Shown one piece after another: positions 44,276 through 56,166 of a stretch of DNA of 64,000 nt. The stretch's first letter is position 1. Each line of letters opens with the position of its first letter. The position numbers and the translations under genes are program-made. The DNA lies in NCBI RefSeq assembly GCF_001401155.1, contig NZ_LJRO01000458.1:300706-364705 (forward strand), given 5' to 3'. The notes beneath the pieces were generated by a model, which made no database searches, had not been told where the DNA came from, and saw nothing but the letters and a program-made list of their open reading frames with translations. This DNA is from Pseudomonas tremae. GTDB lineage: Bacteria; Pseudomonadota; Gammaproteobacteria; Pseudomonadales; Pseudomonadaceae.

Positions 44276-45883
44276 ATGGCCATTCTCCACACCCGAATCA
44301 ACACCCGTTCCGCAGAGTTTGCGCTTAATCACTCGGCGTTGCTCAAGCAGGTCCACGCGCTGCGCAGCCTGCTCAATCAGGTCCAGCAAGGCGGCGGTCT
44401 CAAGGCTCAGGAGCGCCACACATCGCGCGGCAAGTTGCTGCCCCGCGACCGCATCAATCGCCTGCTGGATACCGGCTCGCCGTTTCTGGAAATCGGCCAA
44501 CTGGCCGCGCATGAGGTCTATGGTGAAGATGTTCCGGCTGCCGGAGTGATTGCCGGCATTGGTCGTGTCGAAGGCGTCGAGTGCATGATCATCGCCAACG
44601 ACGCGACGGTGAAAGGCGGCTCCTACTACCCGCTGACCGTGAAAAAGCACCTGCGCGCCCAGACCATTGCCCAGCAAAACCGTCTGCCGTGCATCTACCT
44701 GGTGGACTCGGGCGGCGCCAACCTGCCGCGCCAGGACGAAGTGTTTCCCGATCGTGAACACTTCGGGCGGATTTTCTTCAATCAAGCCAACATGAGCGCC
44801 CAGGGCATTGCGCAGATCGCTGTGGTAATGGGTTCTTGCACGGCAGGTGGGGCCTATGTGCCCGCCATGGCCGACGAAGCGATCATGGTGCGCCAGCAAG
44901 CCACCATCTTTTTGGCCGGCCCGCCGCTGGTCAAGGCTGCCACCGGTGAAGTGGTCAGCGCAGAAGAACTGGGCGGTGCCGATGTGCATTGCCGCACCTC
45001 CGGGGTCGCCGATCATTACGCCGAGAGCGATGAGCATGCCCTGGCGCTGGCACGGCGCAGTATCGCTAACCTGAACTGGCGCAAGGCGGGCCAGTTGAGC
45101 ATCGAGCCGCCGGTTGCGCCGCTGTATGCCAGCGATGAGCTATACGGTATTGTCCCCGCCGACACCAAGCAGCCGTTCGATGTGCGCGAAGTCATCGCCA
45201 GGCTGGTAGACGGTTCCGTGCTGGATGAATTCAAGGCGCTGTTCGGTACGACGCTGGTCTGCGGCTTCGCCAGGCTGCACGGTTATCCGGTCGCGATTCT
45301 GGCGAATAACGGCATTCTGTTTGCCGAAGCGGCGCAGAAAGGTGCGCATTTCATCGAGCTGGCCTGCCAGCGGGGCATCCCGCTGATATTTCTGCAAAAC
45401 ATCACTGGTTTCATGGTCGGCCAGAAGTATGAAGCAGGCGGCATCGCCAAGCATGGAGCCAAGCTGGTGACCGCCGTGGCCTGTGCCAGGGTGCCCAAGT
45501 TCACGGTGATCATCGGCGGCAGTTTCGGCGCCGGCAACTACGGCATGTGCGGTCGCGCCTACGACCCACGCTTTTTATGGATGTGGCCAAACGCACGCAT
45601 CGGCGTAATGGGCGGCGAGCAGGCCGCAGGCGTGCTGGTGCAGGTCAAATGCGAACAGGCCGAACGTGCCGGCCAGGCATTCAGCGCGCAACAACAGGCC
45701 GAGCTGAAACAGCCGATTCTTGATCAGTATGAACATCAGGGCCACCCTTACTATTCCAGCGCGCGCCTGTGGGACGATGGGGTGATAGACCCGGCGCAAA
45801 CCCGTGACATTCTCGCTCTGGCCCTCTCAGCCTCGCTCAATGCGCCCATCGAACCTACCACCTTCGGGCTGTTCCGAATGTGA
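44276..45883 (+). CDS. liuB: Methylcrotonyl-CoA carboxylase, carboxyltransferase (beta) subunit
   Basis: A 535-residue carboxyltransferase that moves the carboxyl group from biotin to 3-methylcrotonyl-CoA. Family motifs include ARDRINRLLDTGSPFLE-like LLPRDRINRLLD, LVDSGGANLPRQDEVFPD (specific for methylcrotonyl- rather than propionyl-CoA enzymes), GSCTAGGAYVPAM, LQNITGFMVGQKYE and MCGRAYDPRFLWMWPNARIGVMGGEQAAGVL. It pairs with LiuD to form the biotin-dependent holoenzyme. It lies 13 bases after liuA with a GGAG ribosome site. Confidence 0.96.
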   Translation: MAILHTRINTRSAEFALNHSALLKQVHALRSLLNQVQQGGGLKAQERHTSRGKLLPRDRINRLLDTGSPFLEIGQLAAHEVYGEDVPAAGVIAGIGRVEGVECMIIANDATVKGGSYYPLTVKKHLRAQTIAQQNRLPCIYLVDSGGANLPRQDEVFPDREHFGRIFFNQANMSAQGIAQIAVVMGSCTAGGAYVPAMADEAIMVRQQATIFLAGPPLVKAATGEVVSAEELGGADVHCRTSGVADHYAESDEHALALARRSIANLNWRKAGQLSIEPPVAPLYASDELYGIVPADTKQPFDVREVIARLVDGSVLDEFKALFGTTLVCGFARLHGYPVAILANNGILFAEAAQKGAHFIELACQRGIPLIFLQNITGFMVGQKYEAGGIAKHGAKLVTAVACARVPKFTVIIGGSFGAGNYGMCGRAYDPRFLWMWPNARIGVMGGEQAAGVLVQVKCEQAERAGQAFSAQQQAELKQPILDQYEHQGHPYYSSARLWDDGVIDPAQTRDILALALSASLNAPIEPTTFGLFRM

Positions 45884-45897
45884 GCCGGGAAACGACC

Positions 45898-46737
45898 ATG
45901 ACTTCGACTTCATTCGCAACCCTTGAACTGACCCTCGACCCCCGTGGTTTTGCCACGTTGTGGCTGAACCGACCGGACAAGAACAATGCCTTCAACGCCC
46001 AGATGATTCACGAGTTGATCCTCGCCCTGGATCAGGTGCAAGGCGATGCAAGTGTGCGTTTTTTGCTGCTACGCGGACGTGGCAAGCATTTCAGCGCCGG
46101 CGCCGACCTGGCCTGGATGCAGCAGGCAGCCGATCTCGATTACAACACCAACCTGGACGATGCACGTGAACTGGCCGAGTTGATGTACAACCTCGCCCGA
46201 CTGAAAATCCCGACGCTGGCGGTGGTACAAGGTGCAGCGTTCGGCGGCGCACTGGGCCTGATCAGTTGCTGCGACATGGCCATCGCCGCCGAAGACGCGC
46301 AGTTCTGTTTGTCCGAAGTGCGCATCGGACTCGCGCCTGCGGTTATCAGCCCTTTCGTCGTGCAGGCCATCGGCGAACGGGCGACGCGGCGCTATGCCCT
46401 GACCGCCGAGCGCTTCGACGGTCAGCAAGCGCGCCACATAGGCCTGATTGCCGAGTGCTATCCCCTGCCCGACCTTGAGGCGCGAACCGTCGACTGGATA
46501 GACAACCTACTGCTCAACAGCCCCCAGGCCATGCGCGTCAGCAAGGAATTGCTGCGGGAAGTCGGCAGTGGCGAACTCACGCCTGCAGTACGTCGTTATT
46601 GCGAAAGCACCATTGCCCGCATCCGCACCAGCCCTGAAGGCCAGGAAGGCCTGCGTGCATTTCTACAAAAACGCGCACCCGGCTGGCAGCGACACAATAC
46701 GGCTGAAGAAGCATCAGAGAAGGACCTGCAGTCATGA
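45898..46737 (+). CDS. liuC: Methylglutaconyl-CoA hydratase (enoyl-CoA hydratase family)
   Basis: A 279-residue crotonase-fold enzyme that hydrates 3-methylglutaconyl-CoA to HMG-CoA. Oxyanion-hole segments are HFSAGADLAWMQQ and AAFGGALGLISCCDM, and the catalytic region LSEVRIGLAPAVISPFV carries the Glu expected of hydratases. The ATG at 45898 follows CCGGGAAAC; a GTG at 45880 overlapping the liuB stop (GTGA) is a coupled alternative adding six residues. Its end overlaps liuD by ATGA. Its place in the operon, between carboxylase subunits, supports the specific name. Confidence 0.93.
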   Translation: MTSTSFATLELTLDPRGFATLWLNRPDKNNAFNAQMIHELILALDQVQGDASVRFLLLRGRGKHFSAGADLAWMQQAADLDYNTNLDDARELAELMYNLARLKIPTLAVVQGAAFGGALGLISCCDMAIAAEDAQFCLSEVRIGLAPAVISPFVVQAIGERATRRYALTAERFDGQQARHIGLIAECYPLPDLEARTVDWIDNLLLNSPQAMRVSKELLREVGSGELTPAVRRYCESTIARIRTSPEGQEGLRAFLQKRAPGWQRHNTAEEASEKDLQS

Positions 46738-48713
46738 ACGTAGCTGACATCAAGGTAGCTGATATCAAGGCACCCGAGCTGACCACATTGCTGATCGCCA
46801 ACCGGGGTGAAATTGCCTGCCGCATTATGCGCACGGCGAAAAAGATGGGGCTGACGACCGTTGCAGTGCACAGCGCGATTGATCGCGACGCTCGTCACAG
46901 CCGTGAAGCCGATGTCCGTATCGACCTGGGCGGCAGCAAGGCAAGCGAAAGCTATCTGGCGATCGACAAGCTGATCGAGGCAGCCAGGGCCAGCGGTGCC
47001 CAGGCCATCCATCCCGGTTACGGCTTTTTATCTGAAAACGCCGACTTTGCCCGGTCAATCGAAAAGGCCGGGCTGATCTTTCTCGGCCCGCCCGCCTCGG
47101 CCATTGACGCCATGGGCAGCAAGTCTGCCGCCAAATCGCTGATGGAACAGGCAGGCGTACCGCTGGTGCCCGGCTATCATGGCGATGCGCAGGATATCGA
47201 CACATTCCTTGCCGCCGCCGAGCGCATTGGTTATCCGGTGCTTCTGAAAGCCACTGCCGGGGGTGGCGGCAAAGGCATGAAAGTGGTCGAGCATGCCGTC
47301 GAGATGGCCGAAGCCCTGGCCTCTGCGCAACGCGAAGCGCTTTCATCGTTTGGCGATTCACGCATGCTGGTGGAGAAATACGTCATCTCTCCACGACACG
47401 TCGAAATTCAGGTGTTCGCCGACCGGCATGGCAACTGCCTTTACCTGAACGAACGCGACTGCTCCATTCAGCGCCGTCATCAGAAAGTAGTCGAAGAGGC
47501 CCCTGCGCCCGGTCTGAAGCCGCAACTGCGCAAGGCCATGGGCGAAGCTGCAGTCACTGCTGCACAGGCCATTGGCTACGTGGGAGCAGGCACGGTGGAG
47601 TTTCTGCTGGATGCCCGCGGAGAGTTCTTTTTCATGGAAATGAACACTCGCCTGCAAGTAGAGCACCCGGTCACCGAGTACATCACCGGGCTCGACCTGG
47701 TGGAGTGGCAGATCCGCGTTGCTCGTGGTGAACCCTTGCCGATCACTCAGGCGCAGGTCCCGCTGACAGGACACGCTATAGAAGTCCGGCTGTACGCCGA
47801 AGACCCGGCCAACGATTTTCTGCCCGCGACAGGCAGGCTTGAGCTCTATCGAGAGCCCGTCAGCGGCGTCGGCAGACGCATAGACAGCGGTGTGGCCGAG
47901 GGCGACAGCATTTCACCCTTCTATGACCCCATGCTCGGCAAGCTGATTGCGTGGGGCGAAAACCGCGAAGAAGCGCGCCTGCGCCTGCTGGGTATGCTGG
48001 ACGAGTTCGCCGTAGGCGGCGTCAGGACCAATCTGGCCTTTCTGCGCCGCATCATTGCTCATCCAGCCTTTGCTGCGGCCGAACTGGATACCGGTTTCAT
48101 TCCTCGCTACCAGGATCAACTGCTGCCAGCGACCCACGAGCCCTGCGAGGCATTCTGGCAAGCTGCCGCCGAGGCGTTCAGACAGAGCGAACCGGCCCGT
48201 ATCGATCAGGCCGACCTGCACTCACCGTGGGCCGACGCGTCAGGCTTTCGTGTCGGCCTGCCTGCACAGACCAATGTACTCCTGAGCTGCAACGGGCAAA
48301 CTCATGCCGTGCGCCTGCTCGATAACGGCACATCGCTGATCCATCTGGAAGGCGAGCAACTGCATATTGAAGGCGATGGCTTGCGCACAAGGCACCTTGC
48401 AACACGTCGCGGCGACACGCTTTACCTCAAATGGCAGGCTGATCTGCACACCGTGCACAAAGTTGACCCCGTGAACCTGGTTGAGTCTGTTCAGGGACAG
48501 CATGGCGGCCTGACCGCGCCCATGAATGGCAGCATCGTCCGCGTGCTGGTCGAAGTGGGCCAGACGGTCGAAGCCGGGGCACAGTTGGTGGTGCTTGAGG
48601 CCATGAAGATGGAGCACAGCATCCGTGCAGCCGCTACGGGTGTAATCAGCGCGCTTTACTGTCGAGAGGGAGAGATGGTCAATGAAGGCGCCGTTCTGGT
48701 GGAGCTGGACTGA
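46734..48713 (+). CDS. liuD: Methylcrotonyl-CoA carboxylase, biotin-carrying (alpha) subunit
   Basis: A 659-residue biotin-dependent enzyme. The biotin carboxylase domain (about 18-460) has LLIANRGEIACRIMRTAKKMG, IHPGYGFLSENADFA, the glycine-rich ATP-binding ATAGGGGKGMKVV, and the RLQVEHPVTEYITGLDLVEWQ catalytic stretch. The C-terminal biotinyl domain carries VLEAMKMEHSI, with the biotinylated Lys about residue 625. It works with LiuB. Its ATG overlaps liuC. The extreme N-terminus includes a tandem VADIK repeat, probably a recent local duplication and outside the conserved domain. It is the last gene of liuABCD and ends in a strong shared terminator. Confidence 0.96.
   Translation: MNVADIKVADIKAPELTTLLIANRGEIACRIMRTAKKMGLTTVAVHSAIDRDARHSREADVRIDLGGSKASESYLAIDKLIEAARASGAQAIHPGYGFLSENADFARSIEKAGLIFLGPPASAIDAMGSKSAAKSLMEQAGVPLVPGYHGDAQDIDTFLAAAERIGYPVLLKATAGGGGKGMKVVEHAVEMAEALASAQREALSSFGDSRMLVEKYVISPRHVEIQVFADRHGNCLYLNERDCSIQRRHQKVVEEAPAPGLKPQLRKAMGEAAVTAAQAIGYVGAGTVEFLLDARGEFFFMEMNTRLQVEHPVTEYITGLDLVEWQIRVARGEPLPITQAQVPLTGHAIEVRLYAEDPANDFLPATGRLELYREPVSGVGRRIDSGVAEGDSISPFYDPMLGKLIAWGENREEARLRLLGMLDEFAVGGVRTNLAFLRRIIAHPAFAAAELDTGFIPRYQDQLLPATHEPCEAFWQAAAEAFRQSEPARIDQADLHSPWADASGFRVGLPAQTNVLLSCNGQTHAVRLLDNGTSLIHLEGEQLHIEGDGLRTRHLATRRGDTLYLKWQADLHTVHKVDPVNLVESVQGQHGGLTAPMNGSIVRVLVEVGQTVEAGAQLVVLEAMKMEHSIRAAATGVISALYCREGEMVNEGAVLVELD
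46740..46769 (+). repeat. 15-base tandem duplication in the liuD start region
   Basis: GTAGCTGACATCAAG is followed by GTAGCTGATATCAAG, one base different, encoding VADIK twice. It adds five residues in frame before the conserved carboxylase domain and should be harmless. Confidence 0.8.
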
Positions 48714-48762
48714 CCGAGCTGCGCTGCCAGGTACCCGTCACAGTGCCAGTAGTCTGCCACAC

Positions 48763-48797
48763 AAAAAAACGCCCTGAATAATCAGGGCGTTTTTTTG
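48763..48797. terminator. Bidirectional terminator between liuD and nfuA
   Basis: A perfect 9-bp stem ACGCCCTGA / TCAGGGCGT with an ATAA loop is flanked by seven As on the left and seven Ts on the right, so it works in both directions between the convergent genes. Confidence 0.92.
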
Positions 48798-48810
48798 CAG
48801 CAAGGACGAA

Positions 48811-49404
48811 TCAGTAGTACGCGTTTTCTTTCTGTGTATGGTCCGTTACATCGCGGACGCCCGACAGCTCGGGTATGCGCTCCAGCAATGTGCGCTCGAT
48901 ACCTTCCTTCAGCGTGACATCAGCCTGACCGCAACCCTGACAACCGCCACCGAACTGCAGCACGGCGATGTTTTTCGTCTCCTCCTCGACCACGTCGATC
49001 AGGGTAACCTGACCACCGTGACTGGCGAGCCCGGGGTTGATCTCGGTTTGCAGGTAGTAATTGATTCGCTCGTTGATCGGGCTGTCGGCATTGACCATCG
49101 GCACTTTGGCGTTCGGCGCCTTGATGGTCAGCTGACCACCCATGCGGTCGGTTGCGTAGTCGACAACGGCGTCGTCCAGGAAGGCTTCACTGAAGCCGTC
49201 GATCCAAGCGGTAAAACTCTTCAGGCCAATGGCCTTGTCGTCCGGTTTTTCTTCACCCGGTTTGCAGTAGGCAATGCAGGTTTCGGCGTACTGAGTGCCG
49301 GGCTGAGTGATAAATACGCGGATGCCGATGCCCGGGGTATTCTGCTTTTCCAGCAGATCGGCCAGATAATCGTGGGCGGCGTCGGTAATAGTGATAGCGG
49401 TCAT
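48811..49404 (-). CDS. nfuA: Fe-S cluster carrier NfuA
   Basis: A 197-residue protein with an N-terminal A-type-like domain (about 1-95) lacking its three functional Cys ligands in the full set, and a C-terminal Nfu domain (about 105-190) with the cluster-binding CxxC in GGGCQGCGQADV. It carries 4Fe-4S clusters to target enzymes, especially under oxidative or iron stress. The ATG at 49404 follows a GAGGA ribosome site; the frame continues 18 codons upstream without conservation. It shares a bidirectional terminator with liuD. Confidence 0.95.
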   Translation of the reverse strand: MTAITITDAAHDYLADLLEKQNTPGIGIRVFITQPGTQYAETCIAYCKPGEEKPDDKAIGLKSFTAWIDGFSEAFLDDAVVDYATDRMGGQLTIKAPNAKVPMVNADSPINERINYYLQTEINPGLASHGGQVTLIDVVEEETKNIAVLQFGGGCQGCGQADVTLKEGIERTLLERIPELSGVRDVTDHTQKENAYY

Positions 49405-49474
49405 GAAAATTCCTCGCAGACGTGCTGGCAGTTTACGCCAATCGGCCGCGCCATACAAAGTCCTAGTATTTTTG

Positions 49475-50497
49475 TCAGGTTAATGCCTGAACCCGACCGC
49501 CCGAGCGCCGCTCGTCAAGCCAGCCCTTCATTCGTCGGTAGAGCCCCTTCTCGATCCACTCATAGCTGACCCAAGCGCCGATGGCGATGATCGGTACGCA
49601 AAAGGCGAACACCACGTAAGGGCTCAAGCCGAAACGCTGCGCCATCAACAATCCGCCATACAGCACCAGCACGTGCAACAGGTAAACCGAATACGAGCAA
49701 TCCCCCAGCACCTTGAGCAGGCGACTGCCTTTGAAAAAGGGCTCCAGAGAAATACATGACAAAACGATCAATGCGCTGGGCAGACCCCAGTTGAGCAGAC
49801 GGTGCTCGTTTGTCAGGCTATTAATAGCGTACAGCCCGACCGCAATGCCTATCAAAGGCAGCCAGAGCGCCTGTTTGATCCATCCACGTCGATAGAGAAT
49901 GCCTATACCGATACCGAGGAGAAACTCGTAAACGATGTCATTGCCGTAGAACCGGCTGATCAGCCCTGCCTTTGCCAGCACTTCACTGACCGCAAACAGC
50001 GCGGCAGCAATAATCAACGGCCGGTGGCGTTGCTCGAACAGGAACACCATCGAGAACAGCAGGTAGAAAAACATTTCGTAGTTGAGCGTCCAGCCGACAT
50101 TAAGTGTCGGATAAAGGCCGTAACCGCCGGGGTTTTCCGAAGGGATAAACACCAGTGACAGCAGGAAATTCTGCCAGCCGATGACCTGGTGGGGCAGCAT
50201 TGGCGCTGCGATCAGCAGGAGTAAACCCATCGCAGCGGTATACAGCCAATAAGCCGGTACGATGCGGATCAAGCGATGAAGGATGAAGCGCCGGGCTGGC
50301 ATGTCGCTGTTTTGGGTAGAGAGAAAAATCACCAGACCACTGATGACGAAGAAGATATCGACGCCCACTGCACCTTTGGAAACGAAGAACTCACCAATCG
50401 GGCCACTGGCCTTGAAATCGAAAAAAATCTGCATGAAGTGGTGACACACCACGACCCACGCGGCAAACGCCCGCAGGGCCTGAACTGAAATCAACAT
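49475..50497 (-). CDS. Membrane acyltransferase, acyltransferase-3 family
   Basis: From ATG 50497 (AGAGG ribosome site) the protein has 340 residues and about ten hydrophobic segments. Family motifs are SVQALRAFAAWVVVCHHF (conserved R and H of PF01757), GAVGVDIFFVISGLVIF, RFILHRLIRIVPAYWLYT, and WTLNYEMFFYLLFSMVF. Such proteins acetylate or succinylate surface sugars such as O-antigen or exopolysaccharide in the inner membrane. The acceptor is unknown and no glycosyltransferase is adjacent. The frame runs 102 codons further up, overlapping the metH start region, but that part lacks family features. It is divergent from metH. Confidence 0.87.
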   Translation of the reverse strand: MLISVQALRAFAAWVVVCHHFMQIFFDFKASGPIGEFFVSKGAVGVDIFFVISGLVIFLSTQNSDMPARRFILHRLIRIVPAYWLYTAAMGLLLLIAAPMLPHQVIGWQNFLLSLVFIPSENPGGYGLYPTLNVGWTLNYEMFFYLLFSMVFLFEQRHRPLIIAAALFAVSEVLAKAGLISRFYGNDIVYEFLLGIGIGILYRRGWIKQALWLPLIGIAVGLYAINSLTNEHRLLNWGLPSALIVLSCISLEPFFKGSRLLKVLGDCSYSVYLLHVLVLYGGLLMAQRFGLSPYVVFAFCVPIIAIGAWVSYEWIEKGLYRRMKGWLDERRSGGRVQALT

Positions 50498-50779
50498 TGC
50501 GAAAACCTCTACCGCCTGACTTTCAATCGTGCACCGGCCTGCAGCCGGACACACGACGCGCACCATTTCCGACCACGATTTTGGAAAAAAGATCGCGCAA
50601 GATGCGTTTCGTTCAGGAAGTGATAATGGCTGCAGGCCATGTTCCATATGGCTTTCTTTACAAATCCATAGCCACAGGCAACATGAATGATTTTCATGGA
50701 AAACCGCGACACCACCAAAAGCGCTCCGGTTTGCTATCATCGCGTCATTTAAAGCATCGACCTTCTCAAGGTAGCCCTC

Positions 50780-54499
<3,720 letters not shown>

Positions 54500-54509
54500 C
54501 GCAAAACGC

Positions 54510-55610
54510 TTACTGGCCGCCTGCGTCCACAGGCGGCAACATGCTTTTCAGCGAAAAGGGCGACTGCTCGCCTACGACTGCCTTATCGAAAGCCTGCGGG
54601 TCGAGTCGATAACGCTCACTGCTTGTAGCTTCCAGAAAACGTCGCGTGTCCTGCGGCTCGACCAGATGCAGCACATCAATAATCCGGGCGCGGGGCTGCG
54701 GGAGCAGTAGCTGTGGAGAGGTTTCATAGCGATGCAACAGAATGATTGCCCATCCGCCCAAAGTGAAATGTCCGGTAGCGACCACATCAAGGCTCCCGTT
54801 CAGCTGTGCTTGCAACGACAGAGACGAGCCGTTGATCGCGCTGAACAAGACATCCTTGCCTGGTTTGCCACCTCGCTCTCTCAAGGCGTCCATCACGCCG
54901 AATGCCATTTGCTCATTGGCTGACCACACCAGACGAATATCCGGATAACGTGCCAACAACACGCGCGCCTGCTCAAGCGCGCGATCACGTCGCCAGCCGC
55001 CCAGAACGATCTGTCGCAAATGGACTTCGGGATGCTCTGACAGCGCGCGCATCAAGCCCTTTTCACGGGAAATCGAGACCGGTGTGGTGTTGGTGCCCGA
55101 GAAAGCCAGCATCTCGACAGGATTCCCTGGCACAGTCGGCTGAGCCAGACTGATCAGTCGCTTGGCGGTCTGATAACCGCCCTCCTCGTCGTTGCCCACC
55201 AGACTGCCGATGAAGTCCGGATAACGCGAGGGCAAGTCGCCAAGAATACGGACCTGGTCGGCCGTCAGCGTATTGTTCACCGCGAACAGCTTGACCCCGC
55301 TGCCTTGCGAAAGGCGCAGCATTTCAGGCGCGACGTTCAATTCATTCGAGAACAGCAGATAATCCGGGCGCTCGCTGCCTTGCAGCGCTTCGCGCGCCAT
55401 CGCAACCAGCTTGCGCGTATCACGATCCGTATAGCGTATTTCCAGCGACATGCCCGTTGTGTCAGCCGCGGCCTGCATGACGCGGGCATAGGGACGCCAG
55501 TAGCCGTCGGTTTCAAAACCGGGACACAAAAACACCACTGAAGCGGCCCATGTCGCACCGACCCACATCAGGCCGGAAATCATAAGCGCGAGGGCGCATA
55601 AAACCTTCAT
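54510..55610 (-). CDS. Periplasmic sugar-type (PBP1-like) substrate-binding protein, orphan
   Basis: A 366-residue exported protein with a signal peptide ending at WVGATWAA. The body follows the type-1 periplasmic binding (ribose-/LacI-like) fold: VFLCPGFETDGYWRPYARVMQAAAD at the first strand, SISREKGLMRALSEHPEV, WSANEQMAFGVMDALRERG and FSAINGSSLSLQAQLNGSLDVVATGHFTLGGWAI. Relatives bind sugars or autoinducers. No ABC permease or ATPase is adjacent, so it may feed a distant transporter or act with a sensor. It is convergent with metH, ten bases from its stop. Confidence 0.85.
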   Translation of the reverse strand: MKVLCALALMISGLMWVGATWAASVVFLCPGFETDGYWRPYARVMQAAADTTGMSLEIRYTDRDTRKLVAMAREALQGSERPDYLLFSNELNVAPEMLRLSQGSGVKLFAVNNTLTADQVRILGDLPSRYPDFIGSLVGNDEEGGYQTAKRLISLAQPTVPGNPVEMLAFSGTNTTPVSISREKGLMRALSEHPEVHLRQIVLGGWRRDRALEQARVLLARYPDIRLVWSANEQMAFGVMDALRERGGKPGKDVLFSAINGSSLSLQAQLNGSLDVVATGHFTLGGWAIILLHRYETSPQLLLPQPRARIIDVLHLVEPQDTRRFLEATSSERYRLDPQAFDKAVVGEQSPFSLKSMLPPVDAGGQ

Positions 55611-55710
55611 ATCATCGAACCTTGAGGTCGCAGGAAATGACCGTCATACGCGATCTATCGGCCGCAATTGCAAGGTTCTGCAGGTCCGGGGCAAACTCTT
55701 TGTGCGCCTG

Positions 55711-55824
55711 TCAGCGGCCGCTGGCCCAGAACATCGCGACCCCCACTGCCAGAATGACAATAAAAAGAATCGCCCATGTGTCCACGGACCTGCCGGTTTT
55801 TGTTGCCTTGGGGTGCTTGCTCAT
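55711..55824 (-). CDS. Small single-pass membrane protein (37 residues)
   Basis: A 37-codon frame starting at ATG 55824 with GAGG eight bases upstream. The first 15 residues are basic and polar (MSKHPKATKTGRSVD), then a single hydrophobic helix WAILFIVILAVGVAMFW, ending in ASGR. By the positive-inside rule the N-terminus would face the cytoplasm. I recognise no named family. A longer frame starting at 55893 exists, but the good ribosome site favours the short one. It lies just upstream of the substrate-binding gene on the same strand. Confidence 0.6.
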   Translation of the reverse strand: MSKHPKATKTGRSVDTWAILFIVILAVGVAMFWASGR

Positions 55825-55973
55825 CGCATCGCCTCTTGTTTGTCTTGTGGCTGATTGCACATGAAAGATCGTGTGCCGGTGCTGGTTGAACACCGGTCAA
55901 TGCTCAGTTAAGTCGAGTCTTGCCCACACGGCAAGCATGGAGATGTACAAGCGGCCATTTGCTTATCGCTTTT

Positions 55974-56001
55974 AGTGATTTGCATATATATAAACATCAC
56001 T
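55974..56001. promoter_or_regulatory. AT-rich dyad in the cysI upstream region
   Basis: AGTGAT ... ATCACT arms (55974-55979, 55996-56001) flank TTGCATATATATAAAC in a 342-base gene-free stretch (55825-56166). AT-rich dyads of this kind are used by CysB or other regulators of sulfur genes; binding here is inferred. The rest of the stretch shows no gene or terminator. Confidence 0.4.
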
Positions 56002-56166
56002 TTTATCGATATCTGCAAACTGCTATCGTCGCCTCCGCTCCGCAGGGAGTGCGCGGCCGTGCGCGCAGAATCGACCAGATGACGCAGGCAGCAAGCGAAG
56101 GGCATTTTTACCCTGACCGCATGTTATCGGACCTGCTTCATGACGAAGCCTGAGAACAGGACTTAT

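Noticed and set aside
50498..50779. Cobalamin riboswitch upstream of metH
   Set aside because: I looked for the B12-box pattern and a long structured leader; neither is visible.
54516..54537. GCCGCCTG / CAGGCGGC hairpin after metH as a terminator
   Set aside because: It lies within the coding end of the binding-protein gene and has no T-run on either strand.
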